DNA of 64,000 nucleotides, taken from positions 48,565,587 to 48,629,586 of the forward strand of contig CM057833.1 in NCBI GenBank assembly GCA_030068075.1. Direction: 5' to 3'. The first letter of the stretch is position 1. Each line of letters opens with the position of its first letter. The DNA comes from Paguma larvata. Taxonomy: Eukaryota; Chordata; Mammalia; Carnivora; Viverridae. Positions 11,172-22,689 of this stretch are shown piece after piece. Made by a program: the position numbers and the translations under genes. The notes under the pieces were generated by a model. The model worked only from the letters and a program-made list of their open reading frames with translations, was not told the origin of the DNA and did no database searches.

Positions 11172-11372
11172 CTTTTTTTATTATTATTATTACTCTAGGA
11201 TAGTTACCAGACAGTGTTAGATTAGTTTCAGGTGTGCAATACAGTGATGCAACAATGCCATACATCACCCAGTGCTCATCATGATAAGTGTACTCTTAAT
11301 CCCCTTCACCTGTTTCACCCATCCACCTGCCCGCCTCCCCTCTGGGAACCACCAGTTTGTTGGTTGGGAACT
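11172..11372 (-). mobile_element. L1 3' UTR fragment
   Basis: Starts with a T-run and (TTA)n (the reversed tail). It continues with 'gtttcaggtgtgcaatacag', 'catcacccagtgctcatcat' and 'ccacctgcccgcctcccctc', the reverse of the carnivore L1 3' UTR also present at 26.5, 30.4 and 60.3 kb. Confidence 0.85.
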
Positions 11373-11830
11373 CTTATAGGTTAGCTTGAGGACAGGAGAG
11401 GGAGGTGCAGAGCAGAGAAGGCCAGCGAGAGAGAGAGAGGACGGGACGGTCGCCCAGGCTGCGGCGCCTGCGGTAGAGCAGACAGACCAGAGAAGGTAAT
11501 AAGGATATTAATAGCTACAGGGTATTGAGCTCTTTAATGTGACTTATCCCATTAAATTTCATATTTTCTCTCTTATCATTGCATCTCTCAAAAAGTATAG
11601 TCAGTCCTCAAAACACATTTCCGACTCAAGTGAATAGAGCAATTTCACACACGCATGCCTTGGAGTTTAAGTTCGATAGAATCAGCCACTACCTTTCAGT
11701 GACTACTCCAGCCAATAGAAGGCACTTGGTCTTTATTGTTCAGAGTTACAGAACTGGAATTAAAGTCATCTAGCAACTCATACTGACAGGTCGTGAGTAG
11801 GTACAGGGCTTGGGGCGAAGGCTATGTAGA
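11373..11830. other. No feature recognised
   Basis: Includes a short (GA)n tract near 11424-11440. Otherwise unique-looking intergenic sequence without coding signals. Confidence 0.5.
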
Positions 11831-12065
11831 GGTCAAAGACACAGGCTCAAGCACAGGACTGGCTGGGCTGAATCTTGGCTCCAAATCTTATTAGCACTGC
11901 GCTGTTGGCAAGTGCTTCCGTTTCCCCATTGGTAAGATGGGAATAATAAAGTCAGCCCATACCCGCCTCACAAGGCTGCTGTGTGTGAAGAGTTCACGTT
12001 CATAAAGGGGTGAGCAGTGTGACCTGGCCCATTGTAAATGCTACATCGATGCCGTAACCATAACC
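11830..12065 (+). repeat. MIR SINE
   Basis: Forward MIR boxes in order: a 'ggctgaatcttggctc' box, 'tccgtttccccattggtaag' and 'tgggaataataaagtc', then the spacer and an end resembling 'ccattgtaaatgctacat'. Nearly full length but diverged. Confidence 0.75.
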
Positions 12066-12227
12066 ATAAATAAGAGGTTCCAAAGTGTGGCCATAAGGTG
12101 TTCTCTCAGGGCACTGATGGCAGAAGCCCTCTTCCCTGTCATTTCCAGGCCTCTATTTGACTGAATCCTGAAAAACTTCCATTCAACATCTGCCTCAACT
12201 AAGTAGGAAGAAGTGGCTTAAAAAAAT

Positions 12228-12395
12228 ATAGTCGAAGGTTTGAGGACAGACACAGTTGGGTTCAAATCTTGACATTTGGGACCTCAGTTTTTCTGTCTAC
12301 AAAATGAGAATAAGGATAGTACCTACCTGAGGAGATCATTAAGAGGGTTACTTGAGTTAATGGGTGTGGGCCATCCAACGCAGTATCGACCTCCT
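12228..12395 (+). repeat. MIR SINE
   Basis: 'gttgggttcaaatcttgaca', 'acctcagtttttctgtctac' and 'atgagaataaggatagtacc' follow MIR order. The centre appears to carry a small deletion. Confidence 0.75.
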
Positions 12396-12467
12396 AACAA
12401 CTATTATTATTTGCAGCCCTGGGTTGGTTGCATCCCTAAGGAGAAGAACGCTGGCACCTGGAGGGTC

Positions 12468-12595
12468 ATATTATATAGTGGAAAGAGGCTTGGGCTTGAA
12501 ACCAGAGGACTCAGATGTGAGTGACGCTTCCACCATTTATTGGCTGGATGATATGAATGAGTTATTACACCTCTCTCTGAGTCACAATTAAGAGA
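12468..12595 (+). repeat. MIR SINE fragment
   Basis: 5' part only: 'tatagtggaaagaggcttgg', then a diverged 'gagttattacacctctctct' box. It is the third MIR-like piece in tandem within 800 bp; the three are probably independent insertions. Confidence 0.6.
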
Positions 12596-12950
12596 AAGGC
12601 CCAAATGGCTCAATGGATCCAGATGAGGACTTGCAGGAAAGCATGATTCCAAGCACCAGGCTCTAGGCTAGGTTGACTAGAACCCAGCTGGAGGGTCCCG
12701 CCCGGCTCTGGCTCCTAGTTCCCTCAACAGCGTTAACTGCCAGGGAAATCCACTCTCATCACGCAGGGAAAGTGGGCCAAGGGAAGTGGTACTAGTCATC
12801 ATTTTAACCCTTCAAGTTCTGGCTCTTTGGTGAAAAAACATGGCCAAATTATAGCGATCTTATTGGCCTTTAGGGAGAAACCAGGCTTCCCTTGACTTAG
12901 GAGGAATGAACTAGCTTCTTTCTATTCCTTACTGAAGCCCATTCTTCATT
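12596..12950. other. No feature recognised
   Basis: Unique-looking intergenic sequence between a MIR fragment and a felid SINE. Confidence 0.5.
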
Positions 12951-12951
12951 T

Positions 12952-13148
12952 CTTAAAATTTATTTTAATGTTTATTTATTTTTGAGAGAGAGAGAGAGAG
13001 ACAGAGTATGAATGGGGGAGGGGCAGAGAGAGAGGGAGGGAGACACAGGATCCGAAGCCGTCAGCAGAGCCCGACACGGGGCCTAAACCCACAGCCTGCC
13101 AGGTCATGACTGAGCCGGAGTTGGACGCTCACCAGGAGCCCCTCACAT
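12952..13148 (-). mobile_element. Felid CAN SINE (SINEC_Fc type)
   Basis: Reverse copy: poly(T)/TTTATTTATTTTT tail, (GA)n tract, 'gaggggcagagagagaggga', and a tRNA-like head ending 'ctcaccaggagcccctca'. Several box mutations show it is not recent. Confidence 0.9.
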
Positions 13149-13254
13149 AAGCCCACTCTACATTTGCTTTCCGTCTGGCACATTCGGTTTGGATTTCAAG
13201 TTCCTTAAAGGGAGTCCTGGTAAAACAAGTGAAAAGTACGTTTAATTTCTACCG

Positions 13255-13825
13255 TCACATTTAAATTTTCTTTATTATGGAAAAACACCATGTATGTACA
13301 AAATAGAATTGATTAATGAACTCCCATGCACCTCTTACTCATCACTTACGATTAACTCCTACCCCGTCTATACCGCATCCACTTTGTGACCACCCCAGGT
13401 TGTTTTGAAGCAAATCGCAGGTATCATATATTTCATTCATAATTTTTCATAACTGGTCTTTTGTCATAATTTGTCTTCTACACCTCTAAAAGACAAAGAC
13501 TCTTTCATAAAACACATCCAAAATACTATTTCATGCCCCAAAATATTAACAATAATTCCTTAAAATCATCAAATAACCAATCAGTGTTCAAATATTCCCA
13601 ACTGTCTTACAATGTTTTTAATAGTCCCCAAATAAGAATCCAAATAATTATGGTCTATACACTAGCTGAGTGTATATATCTTAAATCTTTAAATCTATAT
13701 AGTTCCCTTCCTTTTATTTCCCTTGCAATTATTTTCTGAAGAAAGCAGGTTATTTATCCTGAAGAGTTTTTCAGTCTCAGTTGTGTGAATTGCATCTCTG
13801 TAAGCACAAACAGGTTCTCCCATTA
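13255..13825 (-). mobile_element. Old L1/HAL1-type 3' end
   Basis: Reads 'tctttattatggaaaaacac', 'ttgaagcaaatcgcaggtat', 'aacaataattccttaaaatc' and 'ttttatttcccttgcaatta', which matches the reversed 3' end of an ancient L1M/HAL1 family. Diverged and without an ORF. Confidence 0.65.
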
Positions 13826-14412
13826 AATTGGAAGGATGTCCCTGCCCTTGGTGGATACAATCCCAAGACTGCCTCACACACTGTCATGGAATGGACCAAA
13901 GAATTCACCTTGTGTTTGTGGCCTGACTCCGGAAGCTGTAGGCAAAATAACTGAACCAATGTTCTGGGAGCCGTTCACCAACTCCATCCCTAGCTGGCTT
14001 TTTTCTCTGGCAGGAACCATGGAGCCAAGGGAGTGTCTACCTGAATGACAAAGAACACTGTCTTCTTTGCCACCTACTGCAGACAAAAAAAAAAAAAAAA
14101 AAGAGCCAGCTTCCACCTTAAAAGGGAACAAGATGAATAATTCTGGTGGGTAAAGTCTTCCCACCGGATAAAAGTCTTTCTGCTCTTCCCTCCTTGTGCA
14201 ACAAGCATTCTCTTCCTTTGTGAATGTGTGGCTTGGGGAGCAGAAGTCAGTCCCGGGGCCTGGAGCAAGAGCTCTTCAATCAGGCTCTGTGGAGCAATCT
14301 TTGGAGCCGGAAGATCACTTCGCCTAGCTCACCTGTTACTTCCACTACCGCCATGGTGGCCTCTGAACATTGGCCTGGGCCACATTCTTCTCCACGAAGG
14401 TCCAAAATCTCA
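13826..14412. other. No gene seen; contains an A17-type homopolymer
   Basis: The only clear feature is a poly(A) run at about 14085-14102. Overlapping short ORFs on both strands are non-specific. Confidence 0.5.
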
Positions 14413-14700
14413 TTCAAAGCAAACTGGACCAACATTATTGAGTACCTCCCATGTGCCAGAACTTGGGGCTGGTGAAGGTGATAATTCCAAGATCATCTCA
14501 GAAAAATACAGAGTCTAGCAGAGAAAACAGACATACAAATCAAATCATGCCCTTATCAAAGCTGAGAAAGCACCAAGTGCCAGAAGATCTGGGGACCAAC
14601 CCTGCCCAAGGGAGAGAGAGCCATGGGGAGGAGATGTACCATCTAGGTCTTGGAGGATGAGGAAGAGTTCTAGAGATTGGCTAGAAGATACAAATATCAA
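14413..14700 (+). repeat. Ancient interspersed repeat, same family as 10465-10860
   Basis: 'attgagtacctcccatgtgc' is followed by a 'cagagtctagcagagaaaac' box, as in the copy at 10.47 kb. Strongly diverged. Confidence 0.45.
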
Positions 14701-14709
14701 GAGCGATGA

Positions 14710-14880
14710 TAATTAGTAATAACATCTAGCATGTACTGAGCGGGCCCCTCGCACCACACATTGTTGTAGGGGCTTCTCATGCACAAGCGCATATAATCCA
14801 ACCACATGAAAGAGAAACAATTGTCATTCCTATTTTACGGATGAGGATACTGAGGCACAGAGAGTTTCAGTAATCTTCCT
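14710..14880 (-). repeat. MIR fragment
   Basis: 'tcctattttacggatgagga' and 'actgaggcacagagagtttc' are the reversed MIR 3' half, preceded by a 'catgtactgagcgggc' box. Confidence 0.65.
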
Positions 14881-14984
14881 TACTTATATTCATAACTACC
14901 TGTGTGGCGCCTTGACAGTCAGGGGTTTAAGGGATAGATAACATTTCTCAATCACAATTAGTCCAAATGTAAGTCTGGTTGGCT

Positions 14985-15555
14985 GTCCTCTCCAAGTGCC
15001 TGGAATCGTGCTTAGCCCTAAAAGGCACTTTGTACTGTCAGAGTCATGGTTGTTGTCAGTCTTTTATTTGGCACTCCAGATCTACTCTCCACCCTTCTCC
15101 AAACTGCCCTGTGCTCAGAAGGCTGACCTATACGGACCACATCAATGGGCTTTCTTGGCCTGGGCTTATCAGCTGGGATGAGCCCATCAGAAGCCCTGGC
15201 TGTAGGTTGTTGGGAGGGAGGACAGTTATCTCAGAGTATTTTTTTCCCTGGGTCTCTCCCTGGGAGAGACTGGCTCCCTGGACTCTCTGGCTGGTGACAT
15301 TACTCCTCAACAGAAGGTCACAGCTCCTCTCAACACGGCTCTCCATACCTTAATTTCTCCTTCTGTGTTCTGATAATGGCCCCCACTCCTCACCCCTTTA
15401 GACACGGGGATAGTAAGAGCTTTGGGTTACCATCCTTTATAATTTCTCTACATCTTACCCACACTTTTATAAATAGTCTCTTTATTAAACCCCTCTCAAA
15501 TGATCTTGAGTCGAACGTGCCGTCTGTGTCCTGCTGGAACCCTGACTGATAGAGT
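14985..15555 (+). repeat. Ancient interspersed repeat, class unresolved (LTR-like end)
   Basis: 'caatgggctttcttggcctg', 'aacagaaggtcacagctcct', 'ataaatagtctctttattaa' and a closing 'aaccctgactgatagag' box follow the order of a common old mammalian repeat I have seen elsewhere but cannot name. The TTTATTAAA-to-end structure resembles an LTR R-U5 region. No ORF of note. Confidence 0.45.
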
Positions 15556-17020
15556 GGTCAAGCCAGAGCAGGCTTCCGGACTCTTCTTTCTCCTCAAATT
15601 CCAGCAGAGGCTCAGATTTATTCACCTGATGTATGTCAAAACTATAAATTTTCCCATCTTAGTTTATCCTAGATTCAGATGGCTGGACTCAACCTTCAAA
15701 GGTCGCTGAAGTCCATTTCCCTGCCTCCAGCTAGGAATCCCACCTCCCCACCACCACCCCCGACTGCTCCTGTCAGAGGGAAGTATATCTTACTTTGAAG
15801 ATCTCCAGGTAAGGAGATACCATAACTCATTTTAGTGTCTTCATACTCCCTGCCTGATAAATCTCCCTCCTGTCTAACACGCACCCCTCCCGTTACAGGT
15901 GAAGCCCATTTCCTTTGTCTGCTCCCTGGCAAGAACTGAACAAAAGATCCTGCACTCTGAATATGCATAAAATTGTCTTTACCCTTCTCTAGCTCCCAAG
16001 TGCCGATCAATGAAAGCGGATCATCTGCCCATGGTAGTCTCAGGTCGTCAACCCAGACATTCTAGGAGAACACTACGCCGTAGCAAACTTTTACAAGAAT
16101 GAGATCTAAAAGGTTTGTCAGGGGAGGGAGGGAAAGATGGAGTCCAAACGTCTGCTGAAAGACCACTGACTGGGTTCCTGACAGGAGCGATGGGGGATTC
16201 TCTGTCTCCTTTCATATGTTTATCCACTTGGCCATTTATCCCCACCTCTTATCCTGCCCCTGAATTCTGGAGGGTGTTGTACACAGAAATCTGCTCTTAG
16301 CCTTTAGGCCTCTGCTGTTTCTCTTCATCAGTCTTCCCGGCTGGGCTTGAACTGGACTTGAACTGAGCCGGCCAGAAACCAGGACCAGCAACAACATCCC
16401 AGCATCCGATAAACCGCAGAACCCACAGACCAGCGCTTAAAAATAAATTTGACTGAACGTCGAAGTTTCTCCCCAAACTCTGAGGCACACACGCAAAATT
16501 CCAATTACATGTTTTAAGCCCTGCATCGAGATCTTTAAAGCGTTCGCCAACCTGATATGCTTTGTTTTTCTCATTCGGAGACTGGTAGACACACTCACAC
16601 AGGGCCTTTGCCTTGTTCCCACGAAGGCGCAAGTGACTGCTATACCGGCCCTTATGACTTATTCCTACTCCAATTAGATACCCAGCTGTGAAACCCTAGA
16701 GTCAACACTGGAGTAGGTGCCTGGCTTTTGTCGTTGGCTCATCCCATTTCACCATCGAATCTTCCCAGTAACCCAGCAAGGTAGATGTGATTCGTTCCGT
16801 GTAGTAAGTGAAAATAGGATAAGGAACAGCAAGGTTAAAATCACCCAGCTAGTGAGCAGGAACCACAAGATTCACCTCTCAGCCCTGAGAGCTTGGTAAA
16901 ATCTGCTTAGACAAAGAGAGGGGCCAGCTACTAGAACTATGGAATATTTATACCCCAAAAGTGTTCTTAATTAGAACTTGAGGCGCCTCACAGCCCTTAA
17001 CTTTTTTCAAAATAATCAAA
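15556..17020. other. No gene or clear repeat recognised
   Basis: 1.46 kb of unique-looking sequence. C-rich stretches occur near 15740-15770. A small stretch near 16735-16860 ('cagtaacccagcaagg', 'cacccagctagtgagcagga') looks like a decayed MIR on the minus strand. Short ORFs are not supported. Confidence 0.45.
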
Positions 17021-17021
17021 G

Positions 17022-17205
17022 AGAGGGGCAAGTGGGTGGCTCGGTCGGTTGAGTGTGCGACTTTGGCTCAGGTCATGATCTCCCGGTTCTCAAGTTTAAG
17101 CCCTTGCTGCTGTCAGTGCAGGACTTGCTTCAGATCCTCTGTCCCCCCTCTCTCTGCCCCTCCCCTGCTTGCACTCGCTCAAAAATAAATAAAACATTGA
17201 AAACC
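17022..17205 (+). mobile_element. Felid CAN SINE, diverged
   Basis: 'gggcaagtgggtggctcggt', 'gactttggctcaggtcatga', 'tctctctgcccctcccctgc' and an AAATAAATAAAA tail. The 5' GGGGCGCC box is mutated and an internal block is shortened. Confidence 0.9.
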
Positions 17206-20200
17206 AAAACAAAACGAAATGATTAAGGAGAGATCTGAATAATTTTAGCAGCACTTGAGCGTGCTAAATTCTTGTTAAGCAATTCTTGCTTTTGAGAGTG
17301 GGTGGCTAGTGTATGAATCATCAAGGAAATCACTGGTTACCCTGAGCACCATTTACAGGGAGTATGGGGTCTGCAGTGGGCTGAGTGGGGAGCATGACTC
17401 CTGAGGACACACAGCACGACTCTTACAGGATGAGTGGAGTCCTAATCTTCAAAAGCTCTAGAAGGAAAATCAGGGAGAATCCTCGGTCACGGCACAGAAA
17501 GCCAGGTGTTGGCCAATGTGCAGCAAGAGGAAGTCAGAGATTCACACTCCCTGGCCCACCGCCCGCCCCTTGAGTGACTGAGCCTTGTGTTGTCCTGGGG
17601 TGGAAAACACGGCATCTGAACTTGAGGTCCAGTTCAGAGCTGAGGGGCAGCGAACAGCCACCACTCGGCTCAGCAGGCCTGGAGGTGCTGGTCATCTCTG
17701 ATGCTCTCGGATGCTGACTCAGCCATTTCGTCTTTGAACCTCAGCACTCCTCGTTTGTGAAATAAGGGTCTCTCGAAGGTGTCAGAAGTCCTTGGGAAAC
17801 AAAGGAAGGCCACAAAAAGTTGACAAATGGATTTTAAGGGCTGTGAGCAACGAAGCCAAAAGATGGCATTCCTGAGTCAGGCTCTGCCCAGGGGAAAGAG
17901 GTCATTAGGGTCCTCGCTCCCTCCCCCTCCCGTCTAATGACACAGCTCACTCAGTCCGGAAAACCCAAGAAAGGTGCCCTGGTTTTCGGTATATCTGGCT
18001 CACTTCTACTGAGACACTAACTGGCAAAGCCCAGAAAGAGGTTAGCTCCGTTGTTCCTAAGCCAACCCAGGCCTGGGGCTTTTCCGCTTTGGCTTCGAGC
18101 CGTGACAGAGTCCAGCCCCCCTTGTTTCTCCATCATATCGGTTCTGTGCAAAAGAACCAAGTGTGATAGAAAAAAAATGTTACCTTGGCCCTTCTACCTC
18201 CTCAACTTTCTGCCTTCTCGTACCTTATTGAGGCTGGATTCCCAATAATTGGTTGAGTGGAGGGCTGTTTCCAGATCCCCAGCAACTGTGTTACTTGGTC
18301 TCGAAGCGCAAAAGAGAACTATGACCCTCTGAGGGAAAGCAGCTCAGATCACGGAGGCTCTGCTAGCTTCTTGGAACGAGAGGACCAAAAATATCTTCCT
18401 TCTTTCCAGACCTGATGTAATAATGAGAGCAAACTTCAAATTGTTGTTTCTGTAAATTAGCCCGCATTCATGAAGACCAAATGCCAAGCACTGCGCCAAG
18501 GGCTTCCTCTGCAAGTATTATCTCCTTTGAATTGAGGCTAATAAAATAATCCGTGCCTCCTAAGAGATGCCACAGAAATAATAATGACATGTGCTCCCAT
18601 CGGCTCCCTTGGGGGCACTCATTTCTTATCACTCCTCCCCCCACCACCCAAAGAAACATCCATATGTTCTGCTAGGAGTGAATCGATCGCTATGAACAGA
18701 ACCTGTTACCAAAGCCGAGACCTGGTTTTTTATACCTAAAGCTCAAAGAGCACCGTCCCCATTGTCCGACTTAACAAATTTGTACGGACTTCTGAAGAGA
18801 CCAAACTCTCTCCCTCCCTTGTCCGGGGAAGAGACGGTAAGCGGGCCCTGGAAGAGGGGAGGTACAGATGGTTCTAGAGGAGAGAGAAGTGGTGATGAGA
18901 GTTTGCCCTTCTCATGTCCCTCTTCGTCTTGTAGGGGGAGAGGTTGTTGGAGAGGGAGGGGAAGAAGGGAAATAAATGCAAGAAAATCCTAAGAGGGGGC
19001 ACAGTTTGAAAGCAGCAGCCCCGGGCCGTCCTGTTGGAGACATGGACCCCAGGAGAGTAGTCCCGTGTGCCATCTGCAGGAAGCCACCTGCTGGGGCAGA
19101 GAGGATGCACAACGGAGATGCCCATGGATGGGTATTGGGAGTGAGGGAGGGAGGGAGAGGCGTCCTCCGTTGGGAATCGCTCGGACCAGGGAACCAAAGG
19201 TACCTTGGACACGGCATCCCCGAGGCAGTAGCTGTGACCGGAGGTGGGACCGTGGGGACGGCAGCCTCTCTGGCAACATGTGAACAAGCCACAAGGGAGA
19301 CTGGAACATGTCGCTCCCCACTTACCCACTTTTGCCCCTCTGTGGTTGCCCCCAGCGCACCTGGCGTTGGAACAGTCATCAGAGCAGAAGGGCGAGAAGA
19401 AACCAGAAATGGCTTTAAGCTGGATGTGGATCTGATCATTCTAAAGTGGACGGAAACCACGATGGGCCTCAGTTTACCCCCAGGTGTCTAAACTGAGTTG
19501 CCTGCTGAAAGGTAGCTTGGAAGCTGAGAAGCAGAAATGAAAGACCATCACATGCTTTCCACACCTAAACGAGGACCGCGAAATCGCACACTGCGGGTGA
19601 GCAGGAGTCCAGGGGGCCCCGACCCGGAACACGGAGGCACACTAACCTCGTGGGATGGGAGAAGGAAAAAAAAAAAAAAAAAGAAAGAAACTTCTCATGG
19701 GTTTGACTTTCCTGTAACAGCAAGGACCACCACGAATAATATCTGAGTGAACCGTCCTGTAAAAATAACAAAGATAGTAACACAATTATTACCAAAATGG
19801 AGAACGGTGTGCCAGTCACTTACCAATGATATTTACTGAGCCAGGGCAAATGCTGCCTGCATCACGACGGAGATGCGGTTCTGCAGGGCGAGGGCGGGAG
19901 CCCACACCGTGCCAGGAGACCGTTGTTTCCTAGGAAAGCCCCGGGGCTCAGAGTCCACATCCACTACGGAGAGAGCGAAGGTCACGGCTGGAGACCAAAG
20001 GCACGGAGCTATGAGAGTCCCAACGCGGGCACGGCCCCGTCTCCTCCCTCTGCCCTTCTGACAAACAGACCCCTGCACTCTGGCTCCTAATTGACACAGC
20101 GAGGACCAAGGGTCAGGGCGCAGGCATGGCAAGTTAGGTACTTGCTAAGGCGCAAAATTTAAGAGGGCGCCAAAAAATCCAGTAATCAAGATAAATAATA

Positions 20201-20230
20201 TTTGAGCACAAATACTTTTTCAATAAAAAT
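17206..20230. other. 3 kb without recognised gene or repeat
   Basis: The longest SINE- and L1-free stretch downstream of the gene. It has a poly(A) run near 19666-19682. The 182-codon minus ORF (19460-18912) and 171-codon plus ORF (18976-19491) overlap each other across a GC-richer patch. They lack domains, signal peptides or a plausible start context, and I treat them as chance. A decayed MIR piece may lie near 17715-17785. Confidence 0.45.
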
Positions 20231-20237
20231 TAATGCA

Positions 20238-20460
20238 GGGGCGCCTAGGTGGCTTGATCGGTTAAGCGTCCAATTCTTGATTTCAGCTCAGGTCACCATT
20301 TTGCAGTTTGTGAGATCGAGGATTGCGTCCGGCTCCTTGCTGGCAGCACAGAGCCGGCTTGGGAGTCTCTCTCCCTCTCTCTCTCTGCCCTTCCCCTGCT
20401 GGTACACTCTTTCTTTCTCTCAAAATAAATAAATAAACTTTATTTTAAAAAAAAGAAAAA
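20238..20460 (+). mobile_element. Felid CAN SINE with target-site duplication
   Basis: 'ggggcgcctaggtggcttga' head, CT-rich middle and AAATAAATAAA tail. Flanked by AAAATTAATGCA before and AAAATTAAGGCA after, a 12-bp duplication with one mismatch. Confidence 0.9.
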
Positions 20461-20699
20461 AAATTAAGGCAAGAGAGTCATGATGAACAAAATATCAAAA
20501 TTTCCAATAAAGACAGAGTCAGTATGACTGATTTTTCTTTTTGTCTTAGGCTACAGCATGGCTCAGCATATCACGGTTACTGATCCTAAAAAGGAGAAAG
20601 AAAACTATCTTCATTCACAGGTTGAACAATTGTCTATGAAGGTAAATCCAGAAAGTCTACAAAAAAAATTTCCTACAACTGAAAAATGAGATTAGCAAG

Positions 20700-21095
20700 T
20701 GTATTAGTCTGCGAAGGCAGCTATAACAAAACACCACAGACCGGGTGGCTGAAATAACCGAAGTTTATTTCTCATGGCTCTAGAGGCTAGAAGTCCAAGA
20801 TCCAGGTTCCAGCAAGGTGGGTTTCGTTCTGAGGTCTCTCTTCTTGGCTTGAAGGCAACTGCTTTCTCTCTGCGTATACACATGACCTCTTCTTTTTTCA
20901 GGCTTGAGAGAGAGGAAACTCTCTGGTATCTCTTGTTGCTATTAGAGTATCAATGTCGTCATGACGGCCTCACTCTTATGACCTCAAGGCCCAAGAGGGC
21001 GCTGTCTCCAAAGACTATCACATTGGATATTAAAGCTTCAACATATGAACTGGGCAGGGGAGGGTGGGGAGACAAACACTGAGTCCATAACAACA
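20700..21095 (-). mobile_element. MLT1-type MaLR LTR, reversed, inside an L1
   Basis: 'gtattagtctgcgaaggcag' … 'ctataacaaaacaccacaga' … 'ggtggctgaaataaccgaag' at one end, and 'ccaaagactatcacattgga' … 'gcttcaacatatgaactggg' at the other. These are the reverse of the MLT1 LTR end and start. It is a solo LTR of an old, long-extinct ERVL-MaLR family with no coding part. CAAG/CAAAG at its edges may be the remnant of a 5-bp duplication. Confidence 0.85.
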
Positions 21096-21190
21096 AAGTC
21101 ACAGGATATATGGCCGATATAAAAAATCAATTCTATTTCTATGTAATAGTAATGAACGACTGGAATTCTATTTTTAAAACACCATTTACA

Positions 21191-21390
21191 GGGGCACCTA
21201 GGGGGCTCAGTCAGTCAAGCAGCTGACTTCAGTTCGGGTCATGATCTCACAGTTCATGGGTTCGAGCTGTGCTGGGCTGACAGCTCAGAGCCTGAAGGCT
21301 GCTTGGATTCTGTGTCTCCCTCTCTCTGTCCCTCCCCTGCTCACGTTCTGTCTCTGTCTCTGTCTCTCTCTCGAAAATAAACATTTAAAA
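21191..21390 (+). mobile_element. Felid CAN SINE (first of an inverted pair)
   Basis: 'ggggcacctagggggctcag' head, 'gctgacagctcagagcctga' box, (TCTG)n-like tract and AAATAAACATTT tail. It was inserted in L1 sequence: the L1 words 'acaccatttaca' and 'ccaccatttaca' flank the SINE pair as a likely duplication. Confidence 0.9.
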
Positions 21391-21395
21391 AAATT

Positions 21396-21606
21396 TTTTT
21401 AACGTTTTTATTTATTATTGAGAGACAGAGAGAGAGAGCATGAGCATGGGAGGGGCAGAGACAGGGGGAGACACAGAATCTGAAGGAGACTCCAGGCTGT
21501 GAGCTGTCCACACAGAGCCCAACACGGGGCTCAAACTCATAAATTGCGAGACCATGACCTGAGCTGAAGTCGGACACTTAACCAACTGAGCCACCCAGGC
21601 ACACCT
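21396..21606 (-). mobile_element. Felid CAN SINE (second of an inverted pair)
   Basis: Reverse copy with T-rich tail, 'gagagagagcatgagcatgg', 'gagcccaacacggggctcaa' and 'ccaactgagccacccaggca'. AAATAAACATTT before and AAATAAGCATTT after indicate that it jumped into the tail of the SINE at 21191. The two form a tail-to-tail inverted repeat of about 200 bp per arm. Confidence 0.9.
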
Positions 21607-22689
21607 AAATAAGCATTTTTTTAATTTTAATTTAAAAAACCCCACCATTTACAATAGTACTGCCCCAAAATTCTTAGGTACAAATCTAATCAAATATGTT
21701 CGGCATCTCTATACCGAAAACTAAAAATCATTGGTGAATAGATTAGATAACATCTAAATAAATGCAGAGATACACCATGCCCTTGGACCCAAAGACTCAA
21801 TGTTGTAAAATGTTAAATCTCTTCATATTGATCTGTAGAATCGATTCGATCTCAACAAAAATCACAGCACAATGTCTTGTAGATATCAACAACCCGATTT
21901 CAGACTTTTTTTATGGAAAGGCAAAGTGAGTAGAAAAGGCAAAACAACTTTGGAAGAGAGGAACAAATAGGAGGTTTCACACTATCTGATTTCAAGACTT
22001 AGTGACAAAAGAATAGGTACAATGGAACAGAATACAGTCCACAAATAGATTCATACAAACACAGTAAGGTGATTTTTGGCAATGGTGCAAAGGCAACCCG
22101 ATGAAAAAGTGTAGTCTTTTCAATACATGATACTAGAAACTTGCACATTCACAAGCCAAAATGGAGAAGGGAGACAACAACCTCAATGTATATGCTTTGT
22201 ACAAAATTTAACTCAAAACGAAACACAGAACTAAATGTACAACCTAAATTTATAAAACTTCTCGAATAAAATATACTAGAAAACCTTTGTGACCTTGAGT
22301 TTGGCAAAGAGTTCTTAGATACAACAGCGAAAAGCACGATTAAAAAAATACATTGGCCTTTATTAAAATTAAAGTATTTTATTTGTCAAAAGATACTGTT
22401 AAGAGAAGGAAAAGAAAAGGGAAAAAAAGAAAAGGGAAAACATCTTCAAAGCATACATCTGACAAGGAACTTATGTCCAAAATACATAAAGAACTTTCAA
22501 AAATCAACAATAATAAAACAAGCAACCCAATTAAAAATAGGCAAAAGATTTGAGCAGACATTTCATCAACAAAGAACAGTTAATTTTACTATATGTAAAC
22601 TAAAAATAAATTTTAAGAAACTCAAGAGATTTAGCTGGACCATACTCACGTAACATTTTATAGCAAATAAAAAAGGATGAAAGCAGTGG

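Larger units (their letters stand above)
20590..22600 (+). mobile_element. L1 ORF2 fragment (3' half), interrupted by an MLT1 LTR and two SINEs
   Basis: L1 text runs 20590-20700, resumes at about 21095-21190 ('gtcacaggatatatggccga'), and resumes again at 21640 ('ccatttacaatagtactgcc') through to 22560 ('gcagacatttcatcaacaaa'). This spans the reverse-transcriptase end and C-terminal region of ORF2. Frames are broken throughout, so it is dead. The interruptions show it is older than the MLT1 copy inside it. Confidence 0.8.

Noticed and set aside
12228..12595. Three MIR-like pieces in a row taken as a tandem repeat
   Set aside because: They contain different parts of MIR with different divergence, so independent insertions are more likely than a tandem array.
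18912..19491. Overlapping long ORFs, 182 codons (minus) and 171 codons (plus)
   Set aside because: They lie on opposite strands over the same GC-richer patch and have Pro/Ser/Arg-rich compositional sequence without recognisable domains. No splice, promoter or poly(A) context supports them.
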